Assembly (NCBI GenBank): GCA_902787555.1
Contig: CADAGO010000006.1
Span: forward strand, 1 to 64,000
Origin: an uncultured Bacteroidales bacterium
Lineage (GTDB): Bacteria > Bacteroidota > Bacteroidia > Bacteroidales > Bacteroidaceae
DNA: 64,000 bases
Direction of reading: 5' to 3'
Part shown: in pieces, positions 34,199 to 45,300 of the stretch
How the letters are laid out: every line of letters begins with the position of its first letter
Numbering within the stretch: position 1 is the stretch's first letter
Made by a program: the position numbers and the translations under genes
The notes under the pieces: generated by a model
Seen by the model: the letters and a program-made list of their open reading frames with translations, nothing else
Database searches by the model: none
Told to the model about the DNA's origin: nothing

Positions 34199-34522
34199 AT
34201 GACCAGCGACGAACAGAAAAGAATCCGTAGTTTTGAAGCAAGAGTAAGGCAACTTATTTTGCAATACCGAAATCTTCAGGATGATATCGAAAGTCTGCAA
34301 GCCGCCATTGAACAGAAAGACAAAGAAATTGCCAAATTGAAGGGTCAGCTGAAATCGATGGACAAAACTTATCAAAGTCTGAAGATGGCCAAGTTCATGG
34401 AAATCAGCGACGGCGACATCAAATCCGCCAAGCAGAGACTGACAAGGCTCGTGCGCGAAATCAATCGATGCATCGGACTATTAAACTCAGAAGAAGTCAC
34501 AGTAGATGCTCAAGGAGAATGA
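34199..34522 (+). CDS. Small coiled-coil protein upstream of zapA
   Basis: A 107-residue cytoplasmic protein whose residues ~8-65 are a continuous coiled coil (RVRQLILQYRNLQDDIESLQ, then IEQKDKEIAKLKGQLK). The second half (SDGDIKSAKQRLTRLVREINRCIGLL) is helical. This gene type is regularly found immediately before zapA in Bacteroidota, and a ZapB-like partner role at the division ring is plausible from shape and position. It is 41 bases after the previous gene and 31 before zapA. Confidence 0.82.
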   Translation: MTSDEQKRIRSFEARVRQLILQYRNLQDDIESLQAAIEQKDKEIAKLKGQLKSMDKTYQSLKMAKFMEISDGDIKSAKQRLTRLVREINRCIGLLNSEEVTVDAQGE

Positions 34523-34553
34523 CTCCACCGTTTGCTATGACTGAAACAGAGAC

Positions 34554-34850
34554 ATGGAACAGAAAAAACTCACCATACACGTCAACATAGATAATATGTT
34601 ATTACCGATGACGGTAACAGACTCTGACCAAGAGGCTGTCATCCGTAAGGCTGCAGGCAATTTGAACCAGCAGCTTATCACTGTTCGTGAGCGATATAAA
34701 AGTGTTCCAAACGATAGATACTACGATGTGATGGTGATGCTTAACTCAGAAATCAAAGCATTGGCAGCAGAAAAAAGAAATGACACCAAGCCAGTGTTTG
34801 AAATCATCGACACCCTCGAAAGAGAAATTGATGAGTTCATTAAAAAATAG
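34554..34850 (+). CDS. zapA: Cell division protein ZapA
   Basis: ZapA tetramers bundle FtsZ protofilaments at the division site. The 98-residue protein has the N-terminal globular beta-alpha part (KKLTIHVNIDNMLLPMTV, then DQEAVIRKAAGNLNQQL) and a C-terminal helix for the coiled-coil dimer (YYDVMVMLNSEIKALAAEKR). Length is typical. Its position between a coiled-coil gene and rny is a usual Bacteroidota arrangement. The 114 bases before rny hold no recognisable 6S RNA or terminator. Confidence 0.9.
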   Translation: MEQKKLTIHVNIDNMLLPMTVTDSDQEAVIRKAAGNLNQQLITVRERYKSVPNDRYYDVMVMLNSEIKALAAEKRNDTKPVFEIIDTLEREIDEFIKK

Positions 34851-34964
34851 CCTCATCGCATCTTACATCCGAATCAGAAATCATCATGCGCACATTTTCA
34901 GATTGCTACAACTGAGCAAGCTGATATTGTGCGTTAGTATTAACATAAAAAATAACAAACGATA

Positions 34965-36497
34965 ATGGAAATAATAATTGCATCAGTAGCTGGCCTCATT
35001 ATAGGTGCTATAATAGGATACGTATTGTTTAGGTACGTTCTCAAGCAGACCTATAACCAGTCAATCAATAATGCGAAACAGGAAGCAGAAGCAATCAAAA
35101 ACAAAAAACTACTTGAAGTAAAAGAAAAGTTCTTGAACAAAAAAGCTGAACTTGAAAAGGAAGTAGCACAGCGCAATTCTAAACTTCAACAAGTAGAAAG
35201 CCGTCTGAAACAAAGAGAGATATCACTCAATCAGCGACATGAGGAATTGATTCGCAAGAAACAAGAGTGTGACAGCATGGCACAAAGTCTCGAAGCAAAA
35301 ATTGCCAACAACGATAAGAAACGTGCCGAACTCGAAGAGTTGCAGTCTCAAGAACGTACAAAACTTGAAGCCATAAGCGGTCTGTCGGCTGACGAGGCGA
35401 AAGAGCACCTCATGGAAAGTATGAAAGACGAAGCACGTACGCAGGCTCAGCAATACATCAATGAGATTGTCGATGATGCCAAGATGACTGCTAACAAAGA
35501 AGCAAAACGAATAGTGATCCAGAGCATCCAGCGTGTTGCTTCAGAAACCGCTATAGAGAACTCTGTTACCGTTTTCCACCTCGAGAGTGATGAAATCAAG
35601 GGACGCGTCATTGGACGTGAAGGCCGTAACATCCGTGCCCTTGAAGCTGCCACTGGAACCGAACTAGTGGTAGACGATACACCTGAAGCAATTGTCATCA
35701 GTGCCTTCGACCCCGTACGCCGAGAAGTATGCCGTTTGGCACTCCATCAATTGGTGGCTGACGGACGTATCCACCCTGCTCGTATCGAAGAAGTCGTTAC
35801 GAAAGTACGTAAACAACTAGAGGAAGAAATCATCGAAACGGGAAAACGTACAGCCATCGATATGGGTATTCATGGTCTGCATCCAGATTTGATCCGTATC
35901 ATAGGTAAAATGAAATATCGTTCTTCATACGGACAAAACCTGCTGCAACATGCACGTGAAACAGCCAATCTATGTGCTATCATGGCTGCAGAGCTAGGTC
36001 TCAATCCAAAGAAAGCACGTCGTGCCGGTCTGTTACACGATATAGGTAAAGTGCCCGATGAGGATCCCGAAACTCCACACGCACTCTATGGAGCCAAATT
36101 GGCAGAACAGTGTAAGGAGAAACCAGATATCTGCAACGCTATCGGCGCACACCACGATGAGATGGAAATGACTACCCTACTCGCCCCGATCGTGCAGGTC
36201 TGCGATGCAATATCCGGTGCCCGTCCTGGTGCCCGTCGCGAAATTGTAGAAGCATACATCAAACGTCTGCACGATCTCGAAGAATTAGCGATGAGCTACC
36301 CAGGTGTCACCAAGACATATGCTATCCAGGCAGGACGTGAGCTGCGTGTAATTGTCGGAGCAGATAAGATTACAGATGCTGATACCGAAATTCTCAGCAA
36401 CGACATAGCCAAGAAAATACAAAACGAGATGACCTATCCTGGACAGGTAAAGATTACTGTTATCCGTGAGACTCGTGCCATCAGCTTTGCGAAATAA
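34965..36497 (+). CDS. rny: Ribonuclease Y
   Basis: RNase Y is a membrane-anchored endoribonuclease that starts mRNA decay. The 510-residue protein has one N-terminal membrane helix ([20 protein letters not shown]), a long coiled coil (~30-190, [20 protein letters not shown]), a KH domain ([19 protein letters not shown] near residue 213) and an HD domain whose metal motif is [15 protein letters not shown] (~355) with later HHDEMEM. All motifs are present and length is normal. It follows zapA in the same orientation and precedes the Wzi-like gene by 37 bases. Confidence 0.96.
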   Translation: MEIIIASVAGLIIGAIIGYVLFRYVLKQTYNQSINNAKQEAEAIKNKKLLEVKEKFLNKKAELEKEVAQRNSKLQQVESRLKQREISLNQRHEELIRKKQECDSMAQSLEAKIANNDKKRAELEELQSQERTKLEAISGLSADEAKEHLMESMKDEARTQAQQYINEIVDDAKMTANKEAKRIVIQSIQRVASETAIENSVTVFHLESDEIKGRVIGREGRNIRALEAATGTELVVDDTPEAIVISAFDPVRREVCRLALHQLVADGRIHPARIEEVVTKVRKQLEEEIIETGKRTAIDMGIHGLHPDLIRIIGKMKYRSSYGQNLLQHARETANLCAIMAAELGLNPKKARRAGLLHDIGKVPDEDPETPHALYGAKLAEQCKEKPDICNAIGAHHDEMEMTTLLAPIVQVCDAISGARPGARREIVEAYIKRLHDLEELAMSYPGVTKTYAIQAGRELRVIVGADKITDADTEILSNDIAKKIQNEMTYPGQVKITVIRETRAISFAK

Positions 36498-36534
36498 CAG
36501 TTGATAAATGATGATTATCGCTAAGAATATTAAA

Positions 36535-38034
36535 ATGTTCAAACAGTTTTTCTCCATATTACTAATCATCGCACCGATTACTGCGTGTAATGCCCAGCTC
36601 AACCGACTTGGGACAGATGTGGAATATGCTGGAGAAATACATGCAACTATCAGCGATAACCAAGCACCATTCTGGCTCGTTAATAATAAATACGGACTCT
36701 CATCCATCAAAGATAATTTTGGTTATGTGAGAGGTAGCATTCGGCGTACTTTAAACGCAGATTCACTGCGTCAATGGGCAGTGGGATATGGAATGGACAT
36801 AGTGATTCCACATCATTTTACATCAGACTTTGTGTTACAGCAACTATATGTTGAATCACAATATAAAAACATTCGTTTGACAGTAGGTGCCAAGGAGTTG
36901 CCAATGGAATTTTCAAATTCTGAACTCAGTACGGGTGATATGACAATGAGTATCAACTCCCGTCCAATACCACAAGTACGTCTTGAAATGCCAAACTACT
37001 GGAACATCCCTGGCACAAGTGGATGGGTAGGAGTCAAAATGCATGCAGCATTCGGATGGTTCACGGATGATCATTGGAAAAAGACGTTTACAGAGTTTGA
37101 TCCATCATCTCGACACACATCCAACGTACGATATCACAGTAAATCTATCTATTTCCGAATTGGCAATGAAAAGAAGTTTCCTCTGACTCTCATGGGTGGC
37201 TTACGAGCAGATTGTCAGTTTGGTGGTGAAGCATGGAATCTAAGCCAGCGCAAAGACGACACTACGTATGTAGACCTTTCTTATGTGAACCTCAACAACG
37301 GATTGAAAAACTATTGGAATGCTTTGACCTTTGGAGGAAGTGATCCAAACGATGGCGATTTCAAAAATACTGAAGGTAATCACGTAGGTAGCTGGCATGG
37401 ATGCCTGAGCTATCGGGGGAAAGGATGGAACGTTAAGGGTTACTTTGAGCACCAGTTCGACGACCATTCACAATTGTTTTGGCAATATGGATGGAAAGAT
37501 ATGAAATGGGGTATCGAGGCCCAACTACCCAAAAATCCTTTTGTAAGTACAATGCTCGTTGAACTTATCTCCACTAAAGACCAAACAAGTGCAGTCTATC
37601 ATGATGCCACAGAGGAATTGCCTATTCAGATAAGCGGACGTGACAACTACTATAACCATCAGGTTTATGGTGCTTGGCAACACTGGGGCATGACAATGGG
37701 AAATCCTTTGCTAATATCGCCTATATATAATGAAGGACATCAGATTTCCGCATTTCATAGTCGCATCACGGCCACTCATCTCGGTATTGCAGGCAATCCG
37801 TGTTCTTCGATTCACTATCGACTACTATATACTCATATGCGTTCATGGGGAACCTACGACGATCCACTCATTGATACCCGACACAATGATTTTCTGTTGG
37901 CAGAAATGACAGTCAAGCCACATCAGTTGAAAGGATGGTCAATCACAGGAGCCTTCGGATTGAATCGTGGAGATTTACTCAAGAAATCTACAGGAGGGTC
38001 ATTATCAATCAGAAAGGAGGGTATCATCAAATGA
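36535..38034 (+). CDS. Capsule assembly Wzi-family outer-membrane protein
   Basis: Starts are possible at 36508 and 36535; 36535 gives the compact signal peptide MFKQFFSILLIIAPITACNAQ. The mature protein of about 480 residues alternates aromatic-rich amphipathic strands (FGYVRGSIRRTL, YGMDIVIPHHFTSDFVLQQLYVESQY, LRADCQFGGEAWNLSQRK) typical of an 18-strand Wzi-like barrel. The APFWLVNNKYGLSS segment near the N terminus is common in Bacteroidota members. Wzi proteins help attach capsule polysaccharide to the cell surface. No other capsule genes are visible nearby, and it may be a general porin-like member of the family. It overlaps the next gene by 4 bases (ATGA). Confidence 0.85.
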   Translation: MFKQFFSILLIIAPITACNAQLNRLGTDVEYAGEIHATISDNQAPFWLVNNKYGLSSIKDNFGYVRGSIRRTLNADSLRQWAVGYGMDIVIPHHFTSDFVLQQLYVESQYKNIRLTVGAKELPMEFSNSELSTGDMTMSINSRPIPQVRLEMPNYWNIPGTSGWVGVKMHAAFGWFTDDHWKKTFTEFDPSSRHTSNVRYHSKSIYFRIGNEKKFPLTLMGGLRADCQFGGEAWNLSQRKDDTTYVDLSYVNLNNGLKNYWNALTFGGSDPNDGDFKNTEGNHVGSWHGCLSYRGKGWNVKGYFEHQFDDHSQLFWQYGWKDMKWGIEAQLPKNPFVSTMLVELISTKDQTSAVYHDATEELPIQISGRDNYYNHQVYGAWQHWGMTMGNPLLISPIYNEGHQISAFHSRITATHLGIAGNPCSSIHYRLLYTHMRSWGTYDDPLIDTRHNDFLLAEMTVKPHQLKGWSITGAFGLNRGDLLKKSTGGSLSIRKEGIIK

Positions 38035-38465
38035 AACCAATAGCATATTGTTTACAGTTCATGGTTCTTGCTATGTTCATCATGTTCACTTCATGTGACA
38101 AGACAGACAAGAATGGAGATTTTGACGGCAATTGGCAGATGATAGAATGGCGGGATAATGCAACAAATCATATTCTTGCAACACGGTACACACAGCGCAT
38201 CTTCTATGCTGTCAAATTGAATATCTTGCAGATGCGTGAGTATGGCAAACCATATGACACTTGGCATTTATCATATTTTCATTGCAAGAACGATTCGTTA
38301 TATATAGATAAAGTATTCCATCGTCCGTTTGATCGTGAAGAAACTGTTGATTCCCTTGCTGTTTATGGTTGTGCACCCGAAGGACGATATGCATTTATCA
38401 AACTAACAAAAGATGACATGATTCTCCGTAACTCACTATACACCCTAACATTCAGGAAATATTAA
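38031..38465 (+). CDS. Lipocalin-like lipoprotein
   Basis: The ATG at 38031 overlaps the Wzi-like stop, so translation is coupled. The 144-residue protein has a lipoprotein signal (MKPIAYCLQFMVLAMFIMFTSCDK; lipobox TSC). Its body starts GNWQMIEWRD, the G-x-W of lipocalin-like domains, and then shows alternating strands to the end (YTLTFRKY), as in the DUF4488-type family. Such small periplasmic or outer-membrane barrels usually bind hydrophobic ligands or partner proteins. Coupling to a Wzi-like barrel suggests a paired envelope function, which is inference. Confidence 0.82.
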   Translation: MKPIAYCLQFMVLAMFIMFTSCDKTDKNGDFDGNWQMIEWRDNATNHILATRYTQRIFYAVKLNILQMREYGKPYDTWHLSYFHCKNDSLYIDKVFHRPFDREETVDSLAVYGCAPEGRYAFIKLTKDDMILRNSLYTLTFRKY

Positions 38466-38480
38466 GGCAAACTATAAAAA

Positions 38481-38515
38481 CAAAAGGAGCGATGACGCTC
38501 CTTTTGTTTTCTTTC
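38481..38515 (+). terminator. Terminator after the Wzi/lipocalin pair
   Basis: A perfect 11-bp stem CAAAAGGAGCG/CGCTCCTTTTG (38481-38491, 38496-38506) with a 4-nt ATGA loop, followed by TTTTCTTTC. The A-run on the left arm means it could also serve the convergent lipoprotein gene ending at 38545. Confidence 0.88.
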
Positions 38516-38544
38516 TAAACTGATATGACCTATAACCAGTTTGC

Positions 38545-39315
38545 TTAGAAAGTGAGTGTAATTGTTTGCTCTTCTTGTGCAGTTAATGTGACTGTTTGCA
38601 TCATTGTATATACCCCACCCTTCTGTGCACTATAGTAACGCAGTTGTAGAGTTTCATTTTCGTCTGTACGGAATACTGTGAACGGCTTTTCCACGGTTCC
38701 CACACCGCGGCACTCATTACCCACGAAGACAGCTACACAGTCGCCGTCGGCTGCTGTGAAAGGAGCTTTTGCAGGTAGATTGACTGTCAGTGTATTTTGC
38801 ACAGGATACTTTGGGCATCCCTTGAGCAGTGACGGAACAAAGTCTTCATCGAAGCCATAAGTAATCTCTGTAGCGAAGGACTGATAGCCTTCTAAAGAGA
38901 AAATCTGATTTAGGGCAGCACAATAGTAGCATAGTGAGAAAAGAACATTGCGATCGTTGCTGTTACCACGAATTTTCAACACAAAGGAGATATTATTGTT
39001 TTCGTCAACATTGCGAACGGCAGGTACTGCTCGGCATTCACCATTAATTAGTACTGTCATTAGGTCTGCATCTGTAGAGTAAGGCACTAAGGCGTCCTCC
39101 AGTTGCACCATGATAAACATCGAGCTCTCGTATTTCGTCGGATCCGGTGCCAACCATGATGGTGATGAATCATTACCCTTAAAATCTACACTCCATTTAG
39201 GGGGGGCTACGTTAACAAACGTATAAGATCTCGACTGTTCATCGTCATCTGATGAGCAGCCCATAATTGTTAGGGCTGCTATCAGTACTATGATCTTGTC
39301 TATTTTCATACTCAT
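38545..39315 (-). CDS. Lipoprotein with duplicated ECR(G/A)V domain, partner of the giant surface protein
   Basis: A 256-residue protein with lipobox IMGC after MSMKIDKIIVLIAALT (the ATG at 39309 is an equal alternative). It contains two similar halves: MTVLINGECRAVPAVRN (~85) and VAVFVGNECRGVGTVEK (~195), each followed by a run ending in LRYYSA- or FSLCYYC-type strands. The same unit appears twice near the C terminus of the giant upstream protein (VAAFDADGRCLGRANV, VAYIGEDMVGEAEL). It starts 6 bases after that gene's stop, so the two are coupled. An anchoring or partner role for the giant protein is inference; no enzyme motif is seen. Confidence 0.8.
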   Translation of the reverse strand: MSMKIDKIIVLIAALTIMGCSSDDDEQSRSYTFVNVAPPKWSVDFKGNDSSPSWLAPDPTKYESSMFIMVQLEDALVPYSTDADLMTVLINGECRAVPAVRNVDENNNISFVLKIRGNSNDRNVLFSLCYYCAALNQIFSLEGYQSFATEITYGFDEDFVPSLLKGCPKYPVQNTLTVNLPAKAPFTAADGDCVAVFVGNECRGVGTVEKPFTVFRTDENETLQLRYYSAQKGGVYTMMQTVTLTAQEEQTITLTF

Positions 39316-39321
39316 AATGAT

Positions 39322-42300
39322 TTACTTGATTATTTGTTTCTTTCCATTATAGATATAAATGCCACGCTGAGTAGGTCGTCCAATGAGCTTGATACCTTGT
39401 ACGCTGTACCATCCATTATCAATTGTGGTTTTTGAATGCTGTAATGCAGTAAAATCAATCATCGTTGGCACTCGAAGTGAACCTCTAATAGCATCAGGCT
39501 GATAATTCATCATTTCGCCAGAAATAGCTATGATATTACCTTCGCGTTCTATCGTGAAGGACATCGGATTCTCCTGATCGCCATTGATGCTTAGGAAAAA
39601 GACCGGTGAGTTTTGAGAGTTAATAGTCGAGAGTTCTGCTTCTCCTACCATATCTTCTCCAATATAGGCAACTAGCCTGTCACCTTCTTCTACATTAACG
39701 CCAACAGGTTGAGCCACAATTGTCATTGTGGTACGATGGTCGATGCTACGTCGAGGTGAATTTGTATCAAGATCAATGAATGTTGCACCTGGCTCATAGA
39801 AAGGATATCTGAACGTCACTGCACCTTCTTTCTGACGATAAAGCATATATCCTTCACCTGGTTTCATATACTTCAAAGAACCAATCCAAGAAGTAGCACC
39901 ATCACTACCCTCATAGAACTGCGCAAAGGCATTTTGGCTTTTGATAATATCACCATCTTGAGCATAGTTCCAATACTCTGCCAATGCCGTAGCTACTGGC
40001 AGGTTCACCAATGGCGTATAGCCAATACTGTTCCATCCTTGCTTCACACTGATAAGACGGTCTTCTGGTTTTTTAAGACATGTGCCATCAATTTCAAAGC
40101 TAATGTCATTTTTTGTCTTTACGCGATAACTCAGTGCTGTTGACAGACTTACGTTATTGATATCTGTTTTGCGATTACTCATCCACTGTCCATTCTTATA
40201 TGCCAATGTGAGGTCTTGCGAGTCTTCTGTCACAATATCACCATCTTCCCATTTAAACATATTGAGCAATGTAGATATCTTCTCGAACGCAGAATTTTTA
40301 ATATTGAACGATATCCAGTTCCATCCAGACACAAGATCAAAATGCTGAATATACATGTCGCTAGCTATCATCTTCAATGGATCTTTTAATGTTCCTGCTA
40401 TGGTTTGTTCGCCAAATACTATTTCCTCCGTAGTTGTCAACAGCATTGTTTTGCCAGTTTCATAGTGCCAGAGGCGGAAATCGATCGGTATTGCCTTATT
40501 GGTGTTGTTATATACTGTTAGGAACACCATACTAAGTCCAGTAGATGAATCATACTCAACGTTAGCACGTCCCAAACAACGGCCATCTGCATCGAAAGCT
40601 GCAACGATGTCTCGTGGGTTAGTGACAATGGCATCACCGATGCTCACCTGACCTATTATATTCATCGAGTAGCGTTTCAGAGACAAATCCACATACCATT
40701 CCGGTTCATCGTCTTCTACTGTTATTTCCAAATTCATTGGTTCTGATAGTCCATTTTCATCCGTCAGGTATATGACTTCATCGTAAACACCTACATTCAA
40801 ATCATCACTAATATAGAAGAACAACTCTTGTGTGCTCTGAGGATCTACTACATTACTCTCTGCATCAACCTTCAACCAACGTGGCAAGCCCTCAATGGTA
40901 TAAGTATGTTCTGCACCACTAGTATTTACGATATGTGTCAAGATATAGCTTATACGTCCATAGAATGCTTTTTCACTATGAAAACTGTTTTTCCATCGTA
41001 GTGGGTTACGATGCACATAGAACGACTCTGTAACAGGCGAAGCCATGTAATTACCGTTCTTGTCAGGAATATCCGTCACTGTGACATACACTGTACGTTT
41101 GTTGATTTTCTTATCTAGCTCATCGATGTTCACCAATAATTGGTTATTCCTACCCACAAAACTGAAGTTCAGGTTCTTCAGTTCCTGATAAGGCTGTACC
41201 GGTGCACCCACCGTCTGGTCGATGTGATTCATAACTTCACTAACAGGGGTAACGAACACACTGTCATTCGAAACATGCTCAATACCGTCTTCATCAATTG
41301 TGATGACCTGATTCAAAGCGTATGGGAATAGCAACAATTCGTTCTGCTTTGTTCGCTCCTGACGGTTGAAGCCTAGATAAATGATAAGTCCTGTCTCACT
41401 GCCTCGTGGGCTCTTCTTCGAGTAACGCTTAATGAGTGTCGTAGGCAGGGCCTGCTTGAAAAGGCACAATTCATCGATGTTTCCAGTTAAAGCATGATCG
41501 TAGTGTTTCTGTTCAGGGGTCTTGCCTTCCTCCTGCCAAACCATGTTGCCTAAGAAGAAATTATTACCCGTCATGCCACCTAGCTTATCAGTCATGAACG
41601 AAGCCTTGAGCACGTTGTCCACATAGATATTGCAAACCTGACGTGAGCGGTTCACAGTCATAGCGTAGTGGTGCCAGGTATCGTCACTATAGTTGTCACC
41701 CAACTTATATTCCTCACCGTTCGAGCGATACTTCAGTGTCTCATCCTCGAAACCGATGAAGAAACGTTCAGTAGCATTTACGTCAGTAGCCATACCTGAA
41801 CCGTTGCTCAAAAGAGCACCCCGGCCGTTGCGGTCGGTTTTAAACCAGAACATCAGAGTGTAGTCTTGCTCGCTGGTACGAGCCATGAAATCGGTCTGAA
41901 GTTGTAAGCCCTTCACACTGCGGTTCTCTGCCTTGTCGAGATGCAGCGACATACCACGTGGAAGTGCCCATGTTGCACCTGTCAACATCAGGTCTGCACC
42001 ACCTATACCCCGATCAACAACAATCATGCCTTCGCCATCGTTCATCGGATAATAGTCAGTGAGACCCATCTCAAAACCAGAAAGCAGTCGCCTGCCATAT
42101 GTGTTAAGCAATGTTTTATCCAAAACGCGATTCCACACGCGACCTTCTAACATACGTCCCTTGTAATAATTGCGTTTGCTGATATCGCTTTGGTTCGTAG
42201 AACCGAAAATCAATGGACCATATCCACTATAGGTGATGTCGTCCATACTACCAATAAGCGAGTCGTTATATAGGTATAACTTCTTGTTCTCATTATCAAG

Positions 42301-45300
42301 CACCAATACCACCTGATTGAAATAATCGAAGTCTATCGTTTTGTCGCTCACCAGCGATTTATCGTTCACTACAGCCTTCAGTTTTTTGTCTTTCGTTACC
42401 CAAAGTTGTAGGCTATGGCCATCGGTACCATGGCTGAAAATAGGCATGTCCTGACCAGTCTTATCGGGCTTCACCATCACGTCAATGCTGACGTTCTTGT
42501 CTGTGAAATTACGGCGCGCTTGTGATGCTGCGAAGCCACTACCGCCAAACAACAAAGACGGTTCTTCTTGGATAGACGTCTCGTTTGTCTCGCCCACCAC
42601 CTCAAAGTTAGTAATATGGCTCAGGTAGTTGTGTTCTATCTCCTCCGAGAAGTTGAAGATAATGTTGTCACCTGGACCTAGAATGCCGTCCTTCGGTTCT
42701 GATGTGCCAAAGAGTTGCGGACGACGGGTATCTTTCACACCCGTGAGCACCGCAGACGAGTTGGTAACGAAATCATTACCATTGCGACAGAACAGCACGG
42801 CCCTAAGGTCATAGCTTTTCTCCATCTCCTTGCCGTCTCCATAGAAGCGTGTATTGATATAGCCGTTCTCTGGTATCATCTCCTTCGTACCGCTTGCAGC
42901 ATTATAGAGATCCTTGTCCTTATAGAATCCGCATAGGTTAGTCCAGTAGTCATCGCCACGCGTAGACTCCTTGTATTGGAACTCAATGTGGTCGAAGTTG
43001 TGCTGGTTCTTGTTGAAGTTGCTGATAATTACAGGCATGTACCAGCCGCGAATAGAGTCGTAAGGAGCATCGGTATTCATAATCCACTTGTCGCCAGGCG
43101 ATGAAATCGCTATCGACCCAGCCTCTCGCAGGAAATGAACTGAGAATGATACCTCGGCATACGTTTCAATGTCGCCCATCGAGAGAAGGCCGAGTGTCAG
43201 GTCTTCATAGTCGAAGTCTTCTGTTGCAGACACCTCAATGGTCTTCTCTGTCACCTCGCCCGGTACTACCCTTACAGTCATACCAGCTGTTGTCAGTGGC
43301 ATACCGTCACACATCACTTTGGCACCCTTCGGGTTCGTCTTGTCGTCCAAGTAGAAGGTCCAATATACCAGCATGCCTCCGATAGCCTCTGGCTGCTCGC
43401 TATCGTTTGCTAAATAGACTTTAAAGCGTGCAGGCTCGTCTATAGGTACACCGCTAATGCTCTGCTTGTCCATCTTGATGACAGGGTTCTCGATTTTCTT
43501 CGTACGTTCATCGAGTATAGAACCCGTACTGTAGAAGATTGACTTACGTTCAGGCTCCCATGGCTGAACAGTGGCACCGCCACGGGTGCGGTAGATGAAG
43601 CCGCGAGGCTGTATCATATCGCGGACAATGTTGCGTGAGCCGACATTGCGGTCGATGAAGTATTCCATGTAATCGACATTGTTCAGGAAGTTCTCCTCCA
43701 CGAAGACATCAAGCTTTCCGTTTGTAAGTGTTGTCTCTTCACGTGAATCAATCATAGTTGAGTAATAGACATCAACATCCAGATGACTCTTCTTGTCCAT
43801 CTTGATATCAAAGCTCTCCTTACGGCTGTATTTGGTCGTTTCGTTGCTCTTCGGAGTCACACCGAAAGCTGCCACAGGAGTGAGTCCAAAGTTCCATTTC
43901 AAGCCGACAAAACTGATGTCGTATTGAGCAAGCGGGTTGGTATTATTTTTACTTATTTCGTCTACTCTTGTTTTGTTTACCGTCTTTGTGGCAAACAATC
44001 CTGCAAGAAACTTGCCTGCTGTGTTGCCAAGAACAGTCATGATTTCAGCAAAAGCAAACCGCGTACGTTCGATGTCACCATAGGCGTCAGAATTAGGGTC
44101 GGGGTTCGCAAAGTAGTTATGTGTGAAATCTGTGGCAAACCAGTTATATGATGTGGTGTTGGAGTATTCCGTTGAGAAATCCTCACTATAGCTCACAGAG
44201 CCGCCGCCGTCGATGTCGAAGTTCTTCATTTTCTTGGTAGCTGTCAGTTTTTCCTTCTCGTTACGAGCTACCATGTTTGCCCATGTATATATCGTCTCAC
44301 AGTAGTCCTTCACCTTATCCTCCTCCTGTCCTTTGTAACCGTTAGGCAACACAATGAGGTAGTTGATACCTTCCTGAGCTTTCTTGATGGTTGTGTTATA
44401 CACCCAACTCCAGCTTTCATCGCCCATTTTGACTTCCTTGGCAGTATTCATCATACCAAACCTATCGTCATCGGACTCTCGTAGCGACCAATATACTGGT
44501 TCCTGCGTAGCATTGGCCAGTTGCTTGGCTTCAGTCTCAGAACCAGTAAACATCAGTTCGCGACATTGCTTAACCAACAACGGTATGAGCTGTTTCACAA
44601 TATACTGTTGCGAATGAACGAAGGTAGAGGTCACCTCTTGTCCGCAGCCGATTACCTCAGTACGTACCAGATGGTAGAGAGAATCTTTCTCGTCACGTCC
44701 TTGAGCTATCTCTATCATACGTCCTGCTGCTCTGGCTCCTTCGTTGACACGGAATACAGAGTCATTCACTGCCTGAACAGCTATCGCCGGGCGAACGAAC
44801 ATATTAGTCTCCATTCCCATATATACGTCAGCATCGGCACCCACCATCGTTGCAGCTCCTGAGGTCGTAATATCTTCGTTGGCTGTCATCGTGTAGGCAA
44901 AGGCACGTTGGCCAGATCCTGAGAACACGAGATCGACGCTGGTGTTGAACACGCCTGAGGCAGTTCCTACCTGACCATAGTTGGCACCGCCACCCATACC
45001 TGCCCAGATACCTGTATAGAAGTTCTGTCCCTGTCCGGCACTGATGTTAAAGCTGAGACCGCCCTTCCATGCCATATCCATCTGGTAAGCGAGCTTCAGC
45101 GTAGAACCTTTGCTCAACTTTGCCGTAGATCCACCACCTGGTGGGTCACGTAGGATATCGACGAGTACAGGTCGCTTGATGGACAAGATGTCCTTTGCGC
45201 CCTGTTTAGCATACTGACTGAAGACATATCCCTTCAGCGGTTCACCTTCTGTCGTCACACCGTCGCGCTCCATCGAGAAGGTTACGGTGTAGAGTGCATC

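Noticed and set aside
34851..34964. Gap after zapA checked for 6S RNA, which follows zapA in some bacteria.
   Set aside because: It is only 114 bases and shows neither the long closing stem nor the central bubble.
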